From assembly GCA_963930645.1 (NCBI GenBank), contig OZ005660.1, positions 198,946,427 to 199,010,426 of the forward strand: a stretch of DNA of 64,000 nucleotides. Reading direction: 5' to 3'. The translations under genes and the position numbers were made by a program. Source of the stretch: Salticus scenicus. Its lineage: Eukaryota > Arthropoda > Arachnida > Araneae > Salticidae. Numbering within the stretch: the first letter of the stretch is position 1; the number at the start of each line of letters is the position of its first letter. Below, piece after piece: positions 11,360 to 21,751 of this stretch. A model generated the notes under the pieces. That model did no database searches, was not told the origin of the DNA, and worked only from the letters and a program-made list of their open reading frames with translations.

Positions 11360-11760
11360 CAGCGGAGCCTCAGTTATCCAAGCCCTGATTAACCGAGGTA
11401 ATCTAAAAAATGCCACAACCCAGTTGAGGCGTGGCCCTTGAGAAATGGCGTAAGAAAACTTCGACTTTGAGAGTACAGAATTGTTTTTTTTTTTTTTATA
11501 ATTCATGTATGCATGTATTGTATTGCATTTTTAACTGATTACATTTAAATGTGTAATAGGTATATTCTTTTACTACATTGGTTGCGTTTCCATTCATTTT
11601 AAACGTTACTGTATATTTTCCGTTGATTTACAATAGAGTTCATTAACCTGAGTTTTTGATTATCTGATGTTCCATCGGTCCACATTAACTCAGATAAACA
11701 AAGTTCTATGGCATATTATTTATCTGTCTATTACAATCACTTAGTTTTTCTATATATAAT
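11360..11760. mobile_element. Pogo-like terminal fragment
   Basis: After a TA tract the sequence begins cagcggagcctcagttatcc and continues with gattaaccgagg, in the style of pogo/Tigger ends. An internal inverted match is seen at about 11640-11700 (cattaacctgag against ttaactcagataa). A diverged right end may lie near 12065. No coding remains. Confidence 0.4.
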
Positions 11761-12140
11761 CAACAATTTGTTATGACAATTTCTGAAATACTGAAAGAAG
11801 CCTGTCCACTGTGGAAGACTTTCCAAGGTGTTTTAGTCCGTATTCACAAGAATTTCAGAGAAAATCACAGAAAAATCTTACCTACAAAGAATGTTATCCA
11901 TGGGAAATTTACTAATTTGTTTCAGTCCGCCTTCATGCAAGTTTAGGAGAAAATAACGGAAAACTTAGAACTTTATTGACAAAGTATTTACCATTGGAGA
12001 AAGAAAAAGAATATTTTCTGTAACTCTGGGATAATCGAATATGTTATGCCTCAATTTATATAGTGCAGCAGTAATTCTAAGAAAATTTCAGATTTGAAAA
12101 CGACTATTTCACAAAAATTGGCAGTTTTAAAACAATTCTT

Positions 12141-12176
<36 letters not shown>

Positions 12177-12660
12177 GCATGAGAGAAGAGAATTATGTAT
12201 TTGGAAACCAGCAGCGAAAAATGACAATTTCAGTAATCAAATACCAAAAACAGAATATTATTGAATTATGGACAGATTTGGCTTGATTTCGCCAGACTCG
12301 AAAAAATACCGAGTGGGTTTTTTCAAAATCCTTATTTAAAATTCCACTTTTATCTAACTTACAATAAACATATAAATATAAAACAAATATTATATACATT
12401 ATTATAACATGAACAAAGAATTTTTGAAATGTGTGAGTTTCTAAAACTGCTCTGTAGAAAAAAAAATCCTAAAAAATCCCCCACGGAAAAAAATTATAAT
12501 TATCTTATTAAAACAAAATAAAAATATATATTTATATAAGCAAAATAAGAGTTGTTTATTAATACAAATAAAACTGGGATTCAGGGAATGTAAAATATAA
12601 ATAAAAATCAAATTTTAAAAAAATTCTGAAAAATTTAACAGGACTGTTTAACACTGTTAG
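11761..12660. other. SINE-like fragment, poly-A tract and AT-rich DNA
   Basis: At about 11800-11970 a phrase with tttagtccg, cacaagaatttcagagaaaa and ggaaaacttag occurs twice in degenerate form and resembles the SINE pieces at 3885 and 50600. A run of about 29 A residues lies at 12146-12174. The rest, including the minus-strand frame at 12193-12399, has no supported gene. Confidence 0.45.
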
Positions 12661-13262
12661 GTAATGTAGAGGAACCAGGGGTTGATCCCAGCAAAAATTG
12701 GGACCCTTTTGCTGCCCCTTGACAAAATTTAAATCTATAAAATGGGCCCCTTCACAAAATTCATATCATTAACCCTCGCTTTCCCAAGATCAAAACATTA
12801 CAGCAGAAAAATTGCTTTCAGGTGCCGCTTGGCATGTTTGGCGAAAATCACCTGCACCGCACCTTTTTGTATCGTTTAGAAGTTGCAACATTCCCCAGAT
12901 TACGTTTGCTATCTTTGGCGAATTAGCGCACTTTTTGAATGAGGCGGGGTTAATTAAATTTCAACTACAAAATGGGGTCAAAATGACCCCATCTTGGGAG
13001 AGCAAGGGTTAAAATGGGTCCCTTCACAAAATTCAGATTTATAAAAACAGCCCTTAACAAAGTTTTGTTTTATAAAAATAATACTTTTGTAAAATTTTTC
13101 CATATTTTCAGTACTATTTTTAATGAGTGTCTATATTTGTTTTATAAAATCATATTAACTTGATATTAAACATTAGATAGAGTAACTGCTAAAATGAAAG
13201 GTTTCTAGCGACAATTCTTTTTTTCACAAAAATGGGCCTCAAAAATTAAAACCTGGATCAAC
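12661..13262. repeat. Direct-repeat host sequence split by a MITE
   Basis: The phrase aaaatgggccccttcacaaa at about 12739 recurs as aaaatgggtcccttcacaaa at 13011, one on each side of the piggyBac-type MITE. The outer edges carry ttgatcccagcaaaaattgg and its diverged inverse ctggatcaaccctggg near 13255, so the host is itself an inverted-repeat element. Confidence 0.6.
12773..13008. mobile_element. piggyBac-type MITE with TTAA target duplication
   Basis: The 236 bp insert is bounded by TTAA at 12769-12772 and 13009-13012. Its ends are CCCTCGCTTTCCCAAGAT and, inverted, CCCTTGCTCTCCCAAGAT (16 of 18 matching). TTAA duplications with CCC-starting ends are the hallmark of piggyBac elements. An inner palindrome ggggtcaaaatgacccc lies next to the right end. 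It has no transposase. The open frame at 12812-13012 is incidental. Confidence 0.9.
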
Positions 13263-13517
13263 CCTGGGAACAATAATTAAAAATGTTTTATGAGAATCTA
13301 ACGACTACAAAAATTTAATAAAGCAACACTAAATAACGATTAAAATCCAATTTTTTGTTGTAAAGAGCAGATAAACAGAATTTTAGAATATTTAAAGAAC
13401 AACTATTAATTATAAAAATAGTTTAGAAATTTTAAAAATTATTTTTTTTTTAATTTTGATTTTAATGAATTATTAATATTTACTTTTATAAATTATCTTA
13501 TTATGAATGATATACTT

Positions 13518-13552
<35 letters not shown>

Positions 13553-13660
13553 GAAGGAAGAAAATATTCCTGAAAACTCTGATAAAACACAAAAAACCCT
13601 GATTAAACCCACTTGGCTGGGTTTTTCCCAACCCAGATTATGGAGGCTAAATAATTACAT
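13263..13660. other. AT-rich spacer with poly-A tract
   Basis: About 26 A residues lie at 13524-13549. I see no gene or recognised element. Confidence 0.7.
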
Positions 13661-14480
13661 GTTTTTCACAAAATAACATCTATTTTACCAATTAGTTGCA
13701 ATTACGTAAATTTACTGCAATTACATAATTTTTTACAATTTAAAAATTCCATATTTCAGTAAATGGCCATACAATTATTGCATTTTCAGTCGAACCTCGT
13801 TAACGTGAACACTGTTAGCATGAATTACTCTTAAGATGAACTGTTTCTACAATCCCCATCAAGATGAAGATTAGTTTAGTTATATAAAGATTAGTTACTG
13901 ATAACATGAACAAATTTATCTCTCTTGAGATTCACATTAACGAGGTTCGGCTGTATTGCAAGTCATTGCAGAAAAAATAAAAATAAAAAACAAGAATTTC
14001 ACCAATTAGCATCAAAATAAAGCCTATATTAGCAATTAATTCCAATTAAATCTAAATTTCATTAATTATTGGAGAAAGCATTACATATTTTCACTACCAG
14101 TTATAAAGATATCACAATTTACAAAAATCAGCTTTTAAAGTATTGCAACCTTTATCAATTAGGCTAAATAATAACATATTAAACAAAAAATTTTGACTTC
14201 AGCTGTCAAAATAATGCAATTTTCATCGATTAGTAGCTAAATAACAGCAAATTATTTAGTCGATTATGGCCGATTGCAGAACGCATTGTAATCATGTATT
14301 TCAAAAATCAGTTTTGAAAAAAAAAAAAAAGTGTAATTATTATCGATTAGCAAGAAAATAATAGTTTAGTTGTGAAAAAACAAATGTTGGACAATTATTG
14401 GAGAAATAGCCTGGTATTTTTAATTTCATTTGCAAAAGTATTGCATAATTTCTGATGTGTGACTTTTGACAAAAGTGTGA
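13661..14480. repeat. Degenerate tandem array with cgattagcagctaaataa motif
   Basis: Units of roughly 120-150 bp repeat a phrase like tcgattagcagcaaaataa, followed by an aacagcaaat-type stretch and a tttcaaaaatcag segment. The same family occurs at 15960-16440. The array is interrupted by the pogo MITE at 13787-13953. Confidence 0.65.
13787..13953. mobile_element. Pogo/Tigger-type MITE, 167 bp
   Basis: The left end is CAGTCGAACCTCGTTAACGT. The right end, inverted, is CAGCCGAACCTCGTTAATGT, with only two differences over the first 20 bases. A TA follows the right end; the left flank is TT, so one side of the expected TA duplication is mutated. The interior has no coding. Confidence 0.8.
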
Positions 14481-15310
14481 CAGTCATCAATTAGCAGCAG
14501 GATTTTCAACCTTTTTTTGGCGTATATTTGCCGAAATATCCATAATTTTTGCGTCCGATTACCGAAATATATGCAATTTCCTCGTCCGAATATTATGAAA
14601 AATTTTTTGTTAAAGGTCTGTTTTATGTTCGCTGATATCATTTTAAGTTAATTAGTTTTAGCGCAAAGTTGACAAAATAATAATTATAAAATGCTGATTT
14701 TAAGAAAAAAATTTTAGCTTCAGCACAAAATACAAAATATGCAATATTTCAAATCCTGCATACAAGAATTGGGTGTCGATTTTAATACTTTAACATAATT
14801 TCTGTGGTTCCTTATTTTATTATATTGTTTCCGTAACAATAATTTCTACTCTTGGATACGTAGAAAAGATCCCCAATATAATATGCAGGCTTCGAGCAAC
14901 GACGTGAACAAAAACATCGGAGAAACCACGGCTAACGATCATATTTTCCGTCGACCACCGGTATTTACAGACAGATGACACATGGATCGCACCCAGAAGT
15001 GACTTCTTATAGCATTTTCAGATCGCGTTTGTTCAAAGATATGTGAAGTCCGATTTCGCATCAGATAAAAAATATATATATATTATAAATGTATGTTTCT
15101 CAGCCATAATGGTAAAATATCTTTAAAAAAATAACGATATAGCAAATGGGAAAATACAGGGCTTATTTTTATTTACGAAAATTGAAAGGTGCATTTTCAC
15201 TTGAAAAAAGGGGCAGGGCACATTTTTCACTTCAAAAAAGGGCAGGGTGCATCAGCATTAAAACGAAATAGGGCAGGGTGCGGCACCCTCTAAAAAACGC
15301 ACAACAAGAA
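14481..15310. repeat. SINE-like fragment and GGGCAGGGTGC repeat
   Basis: 14880-15005 (ggagaaaccacggctaacga, then gatcgcacccagaagtg) resembles the SINE family at 3885 and 50517. At 15180-15290 the motif gggcagggtgc or gggcagggcac is repeated three times, ending cggcaccctc. No gene is supported; the minus frame at 14426-14641 is AT-rich noise. Confidence 0.45.
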
Positions 15311-15959
15311 CACTAGAATAAATATTAAATTAACTTATAGTTATAATACATGTCCAGAAAGCATTTATATTTCTCTTGTCTTATGATAATTATGAGAATT
15401 TAAGAAGCAATTTAAGCTCATTTGACAGTCAGAATTATTGCTTTTTCGTAAAAACTCAATCTCAGCAGTCATTAAAAAAAAAAAAAAATCTATAAAATAT
15501 TTAAATGCAAAATATTAGGCTATACATTTTTATTTTATTGGTTAAATACATAATATTTAAAACACAATGCTAAAAAAAATAAAATATACAATGTCGTATT
15601 ACAAACAAAATGATTTATGAATAATGAATTTTTAGAAACCTAAAGTTTTGTTTTTACATTAATCAAAATGTTATAACAATGTTTCTCCAAAAACATTCAT
15701 CTGTCTACTTTTTAAAACATACTTATAAATAATATCTTATTAAAAACAACTATGATATTTTTAAAGTATCACAAAACTAAGTTTAACATATAGCATATTA
15801 AGCACAGTTATAAGTAAATTTTGTAGTAATACATGAAAGTATCACAGCCTATTTTGAATGAACATAACAATAATTCATAATAAAATTTTAAAAGCCTGAA
15901 GGTTTTTTTTTTTTTTAATATTAATCAAAATGTTACAACAATGTTTTAAAGAACATGAA
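15311..15959. other. AT-rich DNA with a two-copy repeat
   Basis: The phrase taatcaaaatgttataacaa at about 15659 recurs as taatcaaaatgttacaacaa at about 15922, with similar flanks (unit about 260 bp). No coding potential. Confidence 0.6.
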
Positions 15960-16440
15960 TCTATTTAGTTTTCCAAAAATCTTTATAAACTATAGACTGC
16001 AAAAACATCGTGAAATTCAGGAATCAACTTTTAAAAAAAGTGTAATATAAGTTATCGGTGAATATCATGAAATTAGAGTGTATATTAGCAATTATATATG
16101 TAGATTTTGTAAATTTGCAGCAAAATAATTACGTATTTCAGCAATTTGCTGTAAAAATATTACCAATTTTTATAATCAGCTTTTTAAAAAGTGCAAATTT
16201 TATCGATTAGCCAGCGGTAAAAATAACATATTTAAGTAGTTGATGGTAATTGATCATAAAAAGCAGTCCATATTTCAGTAATTGTCTGTAAACGTAAACT
16301 TAACGCATATTTTGATAATCAATTTAAAAAATGTACAAGCTGTATAGATTAGCAGCTAAATAACAGCCTTTTACAGAAATTAATTGCAATTAAACATAAA
16401 TTTTGTCAGTTAGCAGTGAAATTGCTTGTTCTCGGGATCT
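15960..16440. repeat. Second patch of the cgattagcagctaaataa array
   Basis: Three to four degenerate units of about 120-130 bp carry tcgattagccagcggtaaaa, tagattagcagctaaataac and similar phrases, related to 13661-14480. Confidence 0.6.
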
Positions 16441-16485
16441 ATAGTTAGTTTGGGCTTATTTATTTTATATTTAAATATAGTTTTC

Positions 16486-16524
<39 letters not shown>

Positions 16525-16922
16525 CCCTCTTATATTTTTTTAAAAAGGGAAAAAGAAAACCTTTTAGCGCTTATGTTTTGACCAAAGTTCACTTTAATCT
16601 ATGAATTTAATACAAAAATATTCTTTTTTTTTTTTTTTTTTTTTTTTTTAATTAAGAATATATAGTAAACAACCCATTTGGGTATTACTTTGTGGATTCA
16701 TTGATAAGTTTACTTTTCATATTATTGTTATCTATTTAAAAGATTACAAATTATAGCAGAATAAAACAGAGAAAATACCTCTTCATTTCTTCAGAAATTT
16801 TAGGTGCAGGTGACAGACATGTTCTTGTACTAATGTTTAATTCCTGTCTTCATATGAATCATTTTATTTATTCAGTTAATTTTAATTTTCTTAACTATTG
16901 GTTTGTAAAAAGTATTATCCTT

Positions 16923-16953
<31 letters not shown>

Positions 16954-17436
16954 TGTTACTAAAAATTACTATGAGGGTTATACAGTATTCAAAAAAAAAC
17001 TTCATACAGATCTGATATTAACATAAACATTTTTAGAAACAAAAAAGGTTGTGTTATTGCCAGGGTCCGTTTAAGACTCAAAATGCGAGGTAAGCCCGGT
17101 GTCATTTAGCCCCCCCCCCCCATACACACACAATACCCCCCAATCCTATATAAATCGTTTGTCCTTTATTATATCTACAGATTTTTATGCAAGCTTAAAA
17201 AATGTAACTATTCGCCATAAAATTTTTTAAAGAAACTTTTAAGTTAATATAGTCAGTTATAAGTTATAAGTTAATATATAAACTTATAAGTTAATATATA
17301 ATTTTTATGCAAATGATGTCAGAACAATAATTATTTTACATATAATGAAATTCTAAGTTAATTTGACATGGTGCAAAAAGAAAATGGCATTCAAATACAC
17401 ACAAATCTCATGTAATTACACAATACCTAATAATAC
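16441..17436. other. AT-rich DNA with TA, T and A simple tracts
   Basis: A (TA)n tract lies at about 16489-16521, about 26 T at 16624-16649 and about 27 A at 16922-16948. A short C run lies near 17111. The open frame at 16833-17015 includes the poly-A run as poly-Lys and is not a gene. Confidence 0.75.
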
Positions 17437-18182
17437 AGTCTGTTAAGAAATTATAAAACCACTTTAATTTTGTAAATTATAAGAAAAATAAAGATTCTAA
17501 TCATAATTTAAATACATAAAATAACATATTGCTCTATATTTTTTTATGGTATAATGCAATAAATGTTTAATTAAAATATATATTAGAAATAAGTGAAAAA
17601 TAACCTGTCAAGAAAATATAAGACCACTTGCAAAAAATAAAATTGTATAAAAAATTATTATGATATTGGTCATTCATTTTTCGCAGGGTTGTAATTTTGA
17701 CCGGTCAAAACTGATTTTAATCAGGACGCTGGTCAAAAACGGTTTTAACCGTCTAAAAATGGTTAGCACTGTTAAAAATGGTTTTAAACAGCTTTAATTT
17801 TAATAATAATTGTTTTTGCATGAATGTTTTGCATGAATTTTGCATAAATTGTCAAAAGTGGTCAAAAATGGTCAGCACTGTTAAAAATGGTTTTGAACAG
17901 CTTTAATTTTAATAATAATCGTTTTTGCAATTAAAAATAACTTAATAAGTAATAAAAACAACAATTCATTAAAAATAATAATACTAATATAATAATAATG
18001 TTAGAAATTTAAAAATGGACCATGCAATATAAAAATATAAACCAGTTACAGTTAAAAACATCAAGGAAGATGAAATAGGTATCTTCTTTGAAACGCATGA
18101 GCTGCAGTTAAAACATAACACAACACATGAATTGTAGTTAAAAACAAAACATTAATTTCAGTTAACAACATGAGTTGTAGCT

Positions 18183-18330
18183 TAATGCCAGCTCGTCTTC
18201 AATAGAAAGACTATTTTCAAAGTTTGGACTTATTCAAAACAATTTATGAAACCGTCTAACAAGGAAACTCTTTGAAGCGGTAATCACCGATCTTCTTGAA
18301 AAATATTCTGGCATAAGATTTAATCATGAA
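18183..18330 (+). pseudogene. hAT transposase C-terminal dimerisation domain relic
   Basis: The plus strand translates to ASSSIERLFSKFGLIQNNL, a stop (TGA), then NRLTRKLFEAV. This is the conserved signature of the hAT family C-terminal dimerisation domain, usually an S-S-x-x-x-E-R-x-F-S run followed by an R-N-R-L run. The TGA replaces the Arg before NRL. The DDE and RNase H-like parts are missing. A second, more decayed and inverted copy of the following sequence is at 21320-21475 on the minus strand, containing the same cggtaatcaccgat block. Reading direction is toward the middle of the composite element from both ends. Confidence 0.8.
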
Positions 18331-18763
18331 TAGCATCTTCCTAAAATATTAGCTGCTGAGTCGCAATAGATAAGCTATTAAAAATTATTAAAAATGGAAG
18401 CATGTTTGCAATATTTCCAAAAAAGCGCCTGTTTGGCGACTGCATTCTTCGAAATTTCATTGCAATGAAGATTTAATAGATGTAGATGTTCTTCTTTCTT
18501 TTTGATAGTCAAACGAACTCTCTACGCTGTCGAGCACATGAGAATTCAGAATAGATTAACAAAAACCAGATAATTTACCAGATTGAGACTTATTTAGTCG
18601 AAATTCTAAATAGCATTTAATATTTCAGTTAAATAAGCTGTGTCAATAACAATTGCAAGAATATTTACATCAAGTTTTTAATAACGACATTAAAAAAATA
18701 TATGATCAAAACTTCTTTTATAAATTTAAATAAAACAAAACATTTTATATTAAAACACAAAGC

Positions 18764-18790
18764 TGTTTTTTTTTTTTTTTTTTTTTTTTT
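18764..18790. repeat. Poly-T tract
   Basis: A run of about 27 T residues lies inside the left arm of the composite element. It explains the poly-Lys minus-strand frame at 18665-18862. Confidence 0.9.
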
Positions 18791-18899
18791 ACTAAAATGA
18801 AAGCATTTCGTATCCGAACACATTTTTCTTATAAGGGTTACATGCAAACGGAACGCTTGCAACTTCGATGACGTAAATTTTGCAAATTTTTTACAAATT

Positions 18900-19112
18900 C
18901 AGTCGGCAGTAAAAGTATCCGAGCATTAGCAGGAATTCCTATGTAAAAAACGTACACTTAATGCAGTTTTGTTAAATAAATCCTTGTCGAATCCTGTTCT
19001 TAGTCAGTCTAAGAACATGATTCGACAAGGATTTATTTAACAGAACAGTGTTAAGTGTGCTTTTTTTATATAGGAATTTTTGCTAGTGGTCGGATACTTT
19101 TGCTGCCGACTG
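18900..19112. mobile_element. Palindromic MITE copy 1 (213 bp)
   Basis: It starts CAGTCGGCAGTAAAAGTATC and ends with the inverse ...TGCTGCCGACTG. Almost the full length folds back on itself, with arms of about 100 bp around ttagtcagtctaagaac. TA follows on the right. It is one of at least six copies in the window and sits in the left arm of the hAT composite. Confidence 0.9.
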
Positions 19113-19329
19113 TAGTCATACATTTGGAACACTTGCAAACGGCTTTGCAACCGGAAGTGTTTCATTTGTATGTACCCCTTAGTCTGATCATTTTATTGGG
19201 CAGTGCGAACCTTCGACGAACAAGCAACTCCACAGAATATGAGTTGTGTGGATCCAATATCTCATTAGAGCTACGCAATAAGCAATTGGAGGCGATCTAT
19301 GATTCTACCCTAAATTTCGTCCTGTTTGT

Positions 19330-19440
19330 TGGTTGCGTTTAACGCCGCATTAGTACTGCACTATGGGCAATTGGCGGCGGTTTGCGATGCACTCCTGAGG
19401 AGGGTCCGGTACATCGGCAGGTGATAAATGGTTGCATTCT
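19330..19440 (-). repeat. SINE 3' fragment
   Basis: A decayed minus-strand copy of the SINE tail seen at 45430-45750. It carries cgccgcattagtactgc, gggcaattggcggcggt and gaggagggtccggtacatc. The open frame 19055-19342 ends in this area and is not a gene. Confidence 0.7.
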
Positions 19441-19537
19441 GCGTATGTTATTTATTTTTAATATATACATACGATTTGTATATTTGACTCGACATCCCCC
19501 TCCTGTAAATTTCGTCGAGATGAGGACAGATATAACA

Positions 19538-19868
19538 TAGGGAGGTATACTATTGTAACAATCGCAGCTATCTTAGATCACAAGTCGGATCGAACACTCG
19601 GCAGCAAAAGTAACCGAGCACTAGCAATAATTCCTGTCTTAAAAAAGTACATTTACTACTGCTTTGTTAAATAAATCCTTGTCGAATCATGTTCTTAGTC
19701 AGTCTAAGAACATGATTCAACAAGGATTTACTTAACAAAGCAGTATTAAGAGTGCTTTTTTCTGACGGGGATTATTGCTAGTGTTCGGATACTTTTGCTG
19801 CCGATTGTACGATCCGACTTGTGATCTACGATAGCTGAGATTGTTACAATAGTATGCCTCTCATAACC
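19538..19868. repeat. Extended palindrome centred on MITE copy 2
   Basis: MITE 2 spans 19595-19807 (CACTCGGCAGC to GCTGCCGATTG). Its flanks are inverted copies of each other: tactattgtaacaatcgcag and gatcacaagtcggatcg on the left match cgatccgacttgtgatc and tgttacaatagtatgcctc on the right. The palindrome is therefore about 330 bp, well beyond the MITE. Confidence 0.9.
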
Positions 19869-19889
19869 GGATTAAAATACAAAAAATTA

Positions 19890-19985
19890 AAAAAACACCC
19901 TGGGTCGGCTGGGGAATCGAACCCATTCTTTTACACGTGAAGGCGATTAGCGAGGGTGACATACTCACTCGGCCACAGAGGGTCT
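19890..19985 (-). repeat. tRNA-like SINE fragment
   Basis: On the minus strand a box-A-like tggccgagtgagtatg and box B gggttcgattcc are spaced as in a tRNA with a longer variable region. The acceptor ends do not pair well, so I read it as a tRNA-derived SINE head rather than a functional tRNA gene. Confidence 0.6.
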
Positions 19986-20049
19986 GCATTCAGCATAACA
20001 ATTATTTTTAAAACAACAAGATTTCGCAGTTAATAATTCTAAGAAAATT

Positions 20050-20475
20050 ACCCATGAAAAAAATCACTGCGCAGCACTATTGCGACGTAAAACCCAACCA
20101 ACCTTATGAAATTCTAATGCATATTATTACAAAATAAATTACCAGAAATGTAAGAAGCCATAAAGGTTATGCACGTGTTTTTCCAATTTTAAATAATCCC
20201 CTGCGTAAAGGATCAAAGTTGTAAACACGTCTACGGACCATCTCTAGGAAAATACCCTAGACTGTCGCCATTGCATATCTGTAGTGCGAATTAAAACTTA
20301 AAACCTACTCAACCTCAAATATCTTAAATATTTTAATTTTGATTTATTTATTTGAGTATTAATTTCAATCAGCTATTCTAACAATCAAATGTTCAATCAA
20401 ATATTATAATTCATATTGGTCGCCAATTGCCCATTCCGCAGTACTAGTGCGACGTAAAACCCAGCCAACCAATCT
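20050..20475 (+). repeat. Three short SINE tail fragments
   Basis: Pieces at 20063-20107, 20213-20292 and 20420-20472 carry the SINE end: caattgccca, gcagcactattgcgacg, then taaaacccaaccaacc. They are truncated copies of the family at 25090-25410. Confidence 0.75.
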
Positions 20476-20741
20476 ATAAATCAGATTAGTTTTTAAATCA
20501 TCTGCAAATTTATATAAATGCACATGCCGAGTGCTTCAGACATTAAATTACTCCAGATTATATATAAGCTGGAGTAATGTAAAAGTAACTCTGAAATTGC
20601 ATTATTTTAAATAAATACAATATTGAAACATTACATAAAATAATGGAAAATATTATATCTAACACAAAACATAATGGGGTACATACAAATGAAACACTTC
20701 CAGTTGCAAAGCCGTTTGCAGGCGTTCCAAATGTATGACTG

Positions 20742-20954
20742 CAGTCGGCAGCAAAAGTATCCGAGCACTAGCAAAAATTCCTATGTGAAAAAAGCACACT
20801 TAACACTGTTTTGTTAAATAAATCCTTGTGAAATTGTGTTCTTAGACTGACTACGAACAGGATTCGACAATGATTTATTTAACAAATCTGCATTAAGTTT
20901 ACTTTTTTTACATAGAAATTTTCGCGAGTGCTCTGTTACTTTTGCTGCCGACTG
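20742..20954. mobile_element. Palindromic MITE copy 3 (213 bp)
   Basis: It starts CAGTCGGCAGCAAAAGTATC and ends TTTGCTGCCGACTG, with TA after the right end. It sits in the right arm of the hAT composite at the position mirroring copy 1. The MITE was therefore present before the arms were inverted and duplicated. Confidence 0.9.
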
Positions 20955-21071
20955 TATTTGCAAAAAACTTGCAAAATTTACGTCATCGAAATTGCAAGCG
21001 TTCCGCTTGTATGTAACGTAATGTCACTTTTTCTAAATAGAAACTTCTAGATTTCAGAAAATATATTGAGT

Positions 21072-21215
21072 GTTGAGTGGGTTTTAACCTCGCACTATAG
21101 CTACGTAGTGGGAAATTGGAGATGGTCTTGTATTCACTCATAGGGATATTCTGGAGACATGCCATCATAATTTTGATCCTCCGCGGAGGGGATGGATTCC
21201 TTGCTTCAGTCACCC
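21072..21215 (-). repeat. SINE 3' fragment
   Basis: A decayed minus-strand SINE copy with ggagacatgccatcataatt, ttgatcctccgcgg and tagtgggaaattggagatgg. The minus frame 20983-21213 crosses it and is not a gene. Confidence 0.75.
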
Positions 21216-21751
21216 TAGAGCGATAGAAAACACAACCCTCCTATACTGAAGTCCCTTGGCATCACTGAAGGAAGGTTAATGTGATTTGGCGATGACTTTT
21301 TTCGTATTTGGCGTTCAAAACGAAAAGTTTAATAATTTTTTACAGCTTTCCTGTTGCGATTCAGCAGCTAATTTTTTCACAAGTGAATTAAGTATAGTGT
21401 AAACTATTTTCTGAAATTTTTTTAAGAAAATCGGTGATTACCGCTTGGAAGAGTTCCCTTGTAAGTTTAGAGACAACTGCAAAACTTGCGACTTATAACC
21501 ATTTTTTAATTTCAATATAAATTCCAAAAAAGAGTTTGTGTAAAAATTAATTAAAACAATTGTATTGTTTCTTGGTGATATTATTTGTGTTACGACATTC
21601 CTATGTTATGACATTTTTAACAAATGTTTACTTAGTTTTAACATGATAAGATATATTTCATTGGTAGCAGATTCTAATTTCTGACCTTGATTGGTAGTAA
21701 ATAAATTCAATAACGAATTTCAGTGGTCAAAACTGATATCGACCAGGACGG

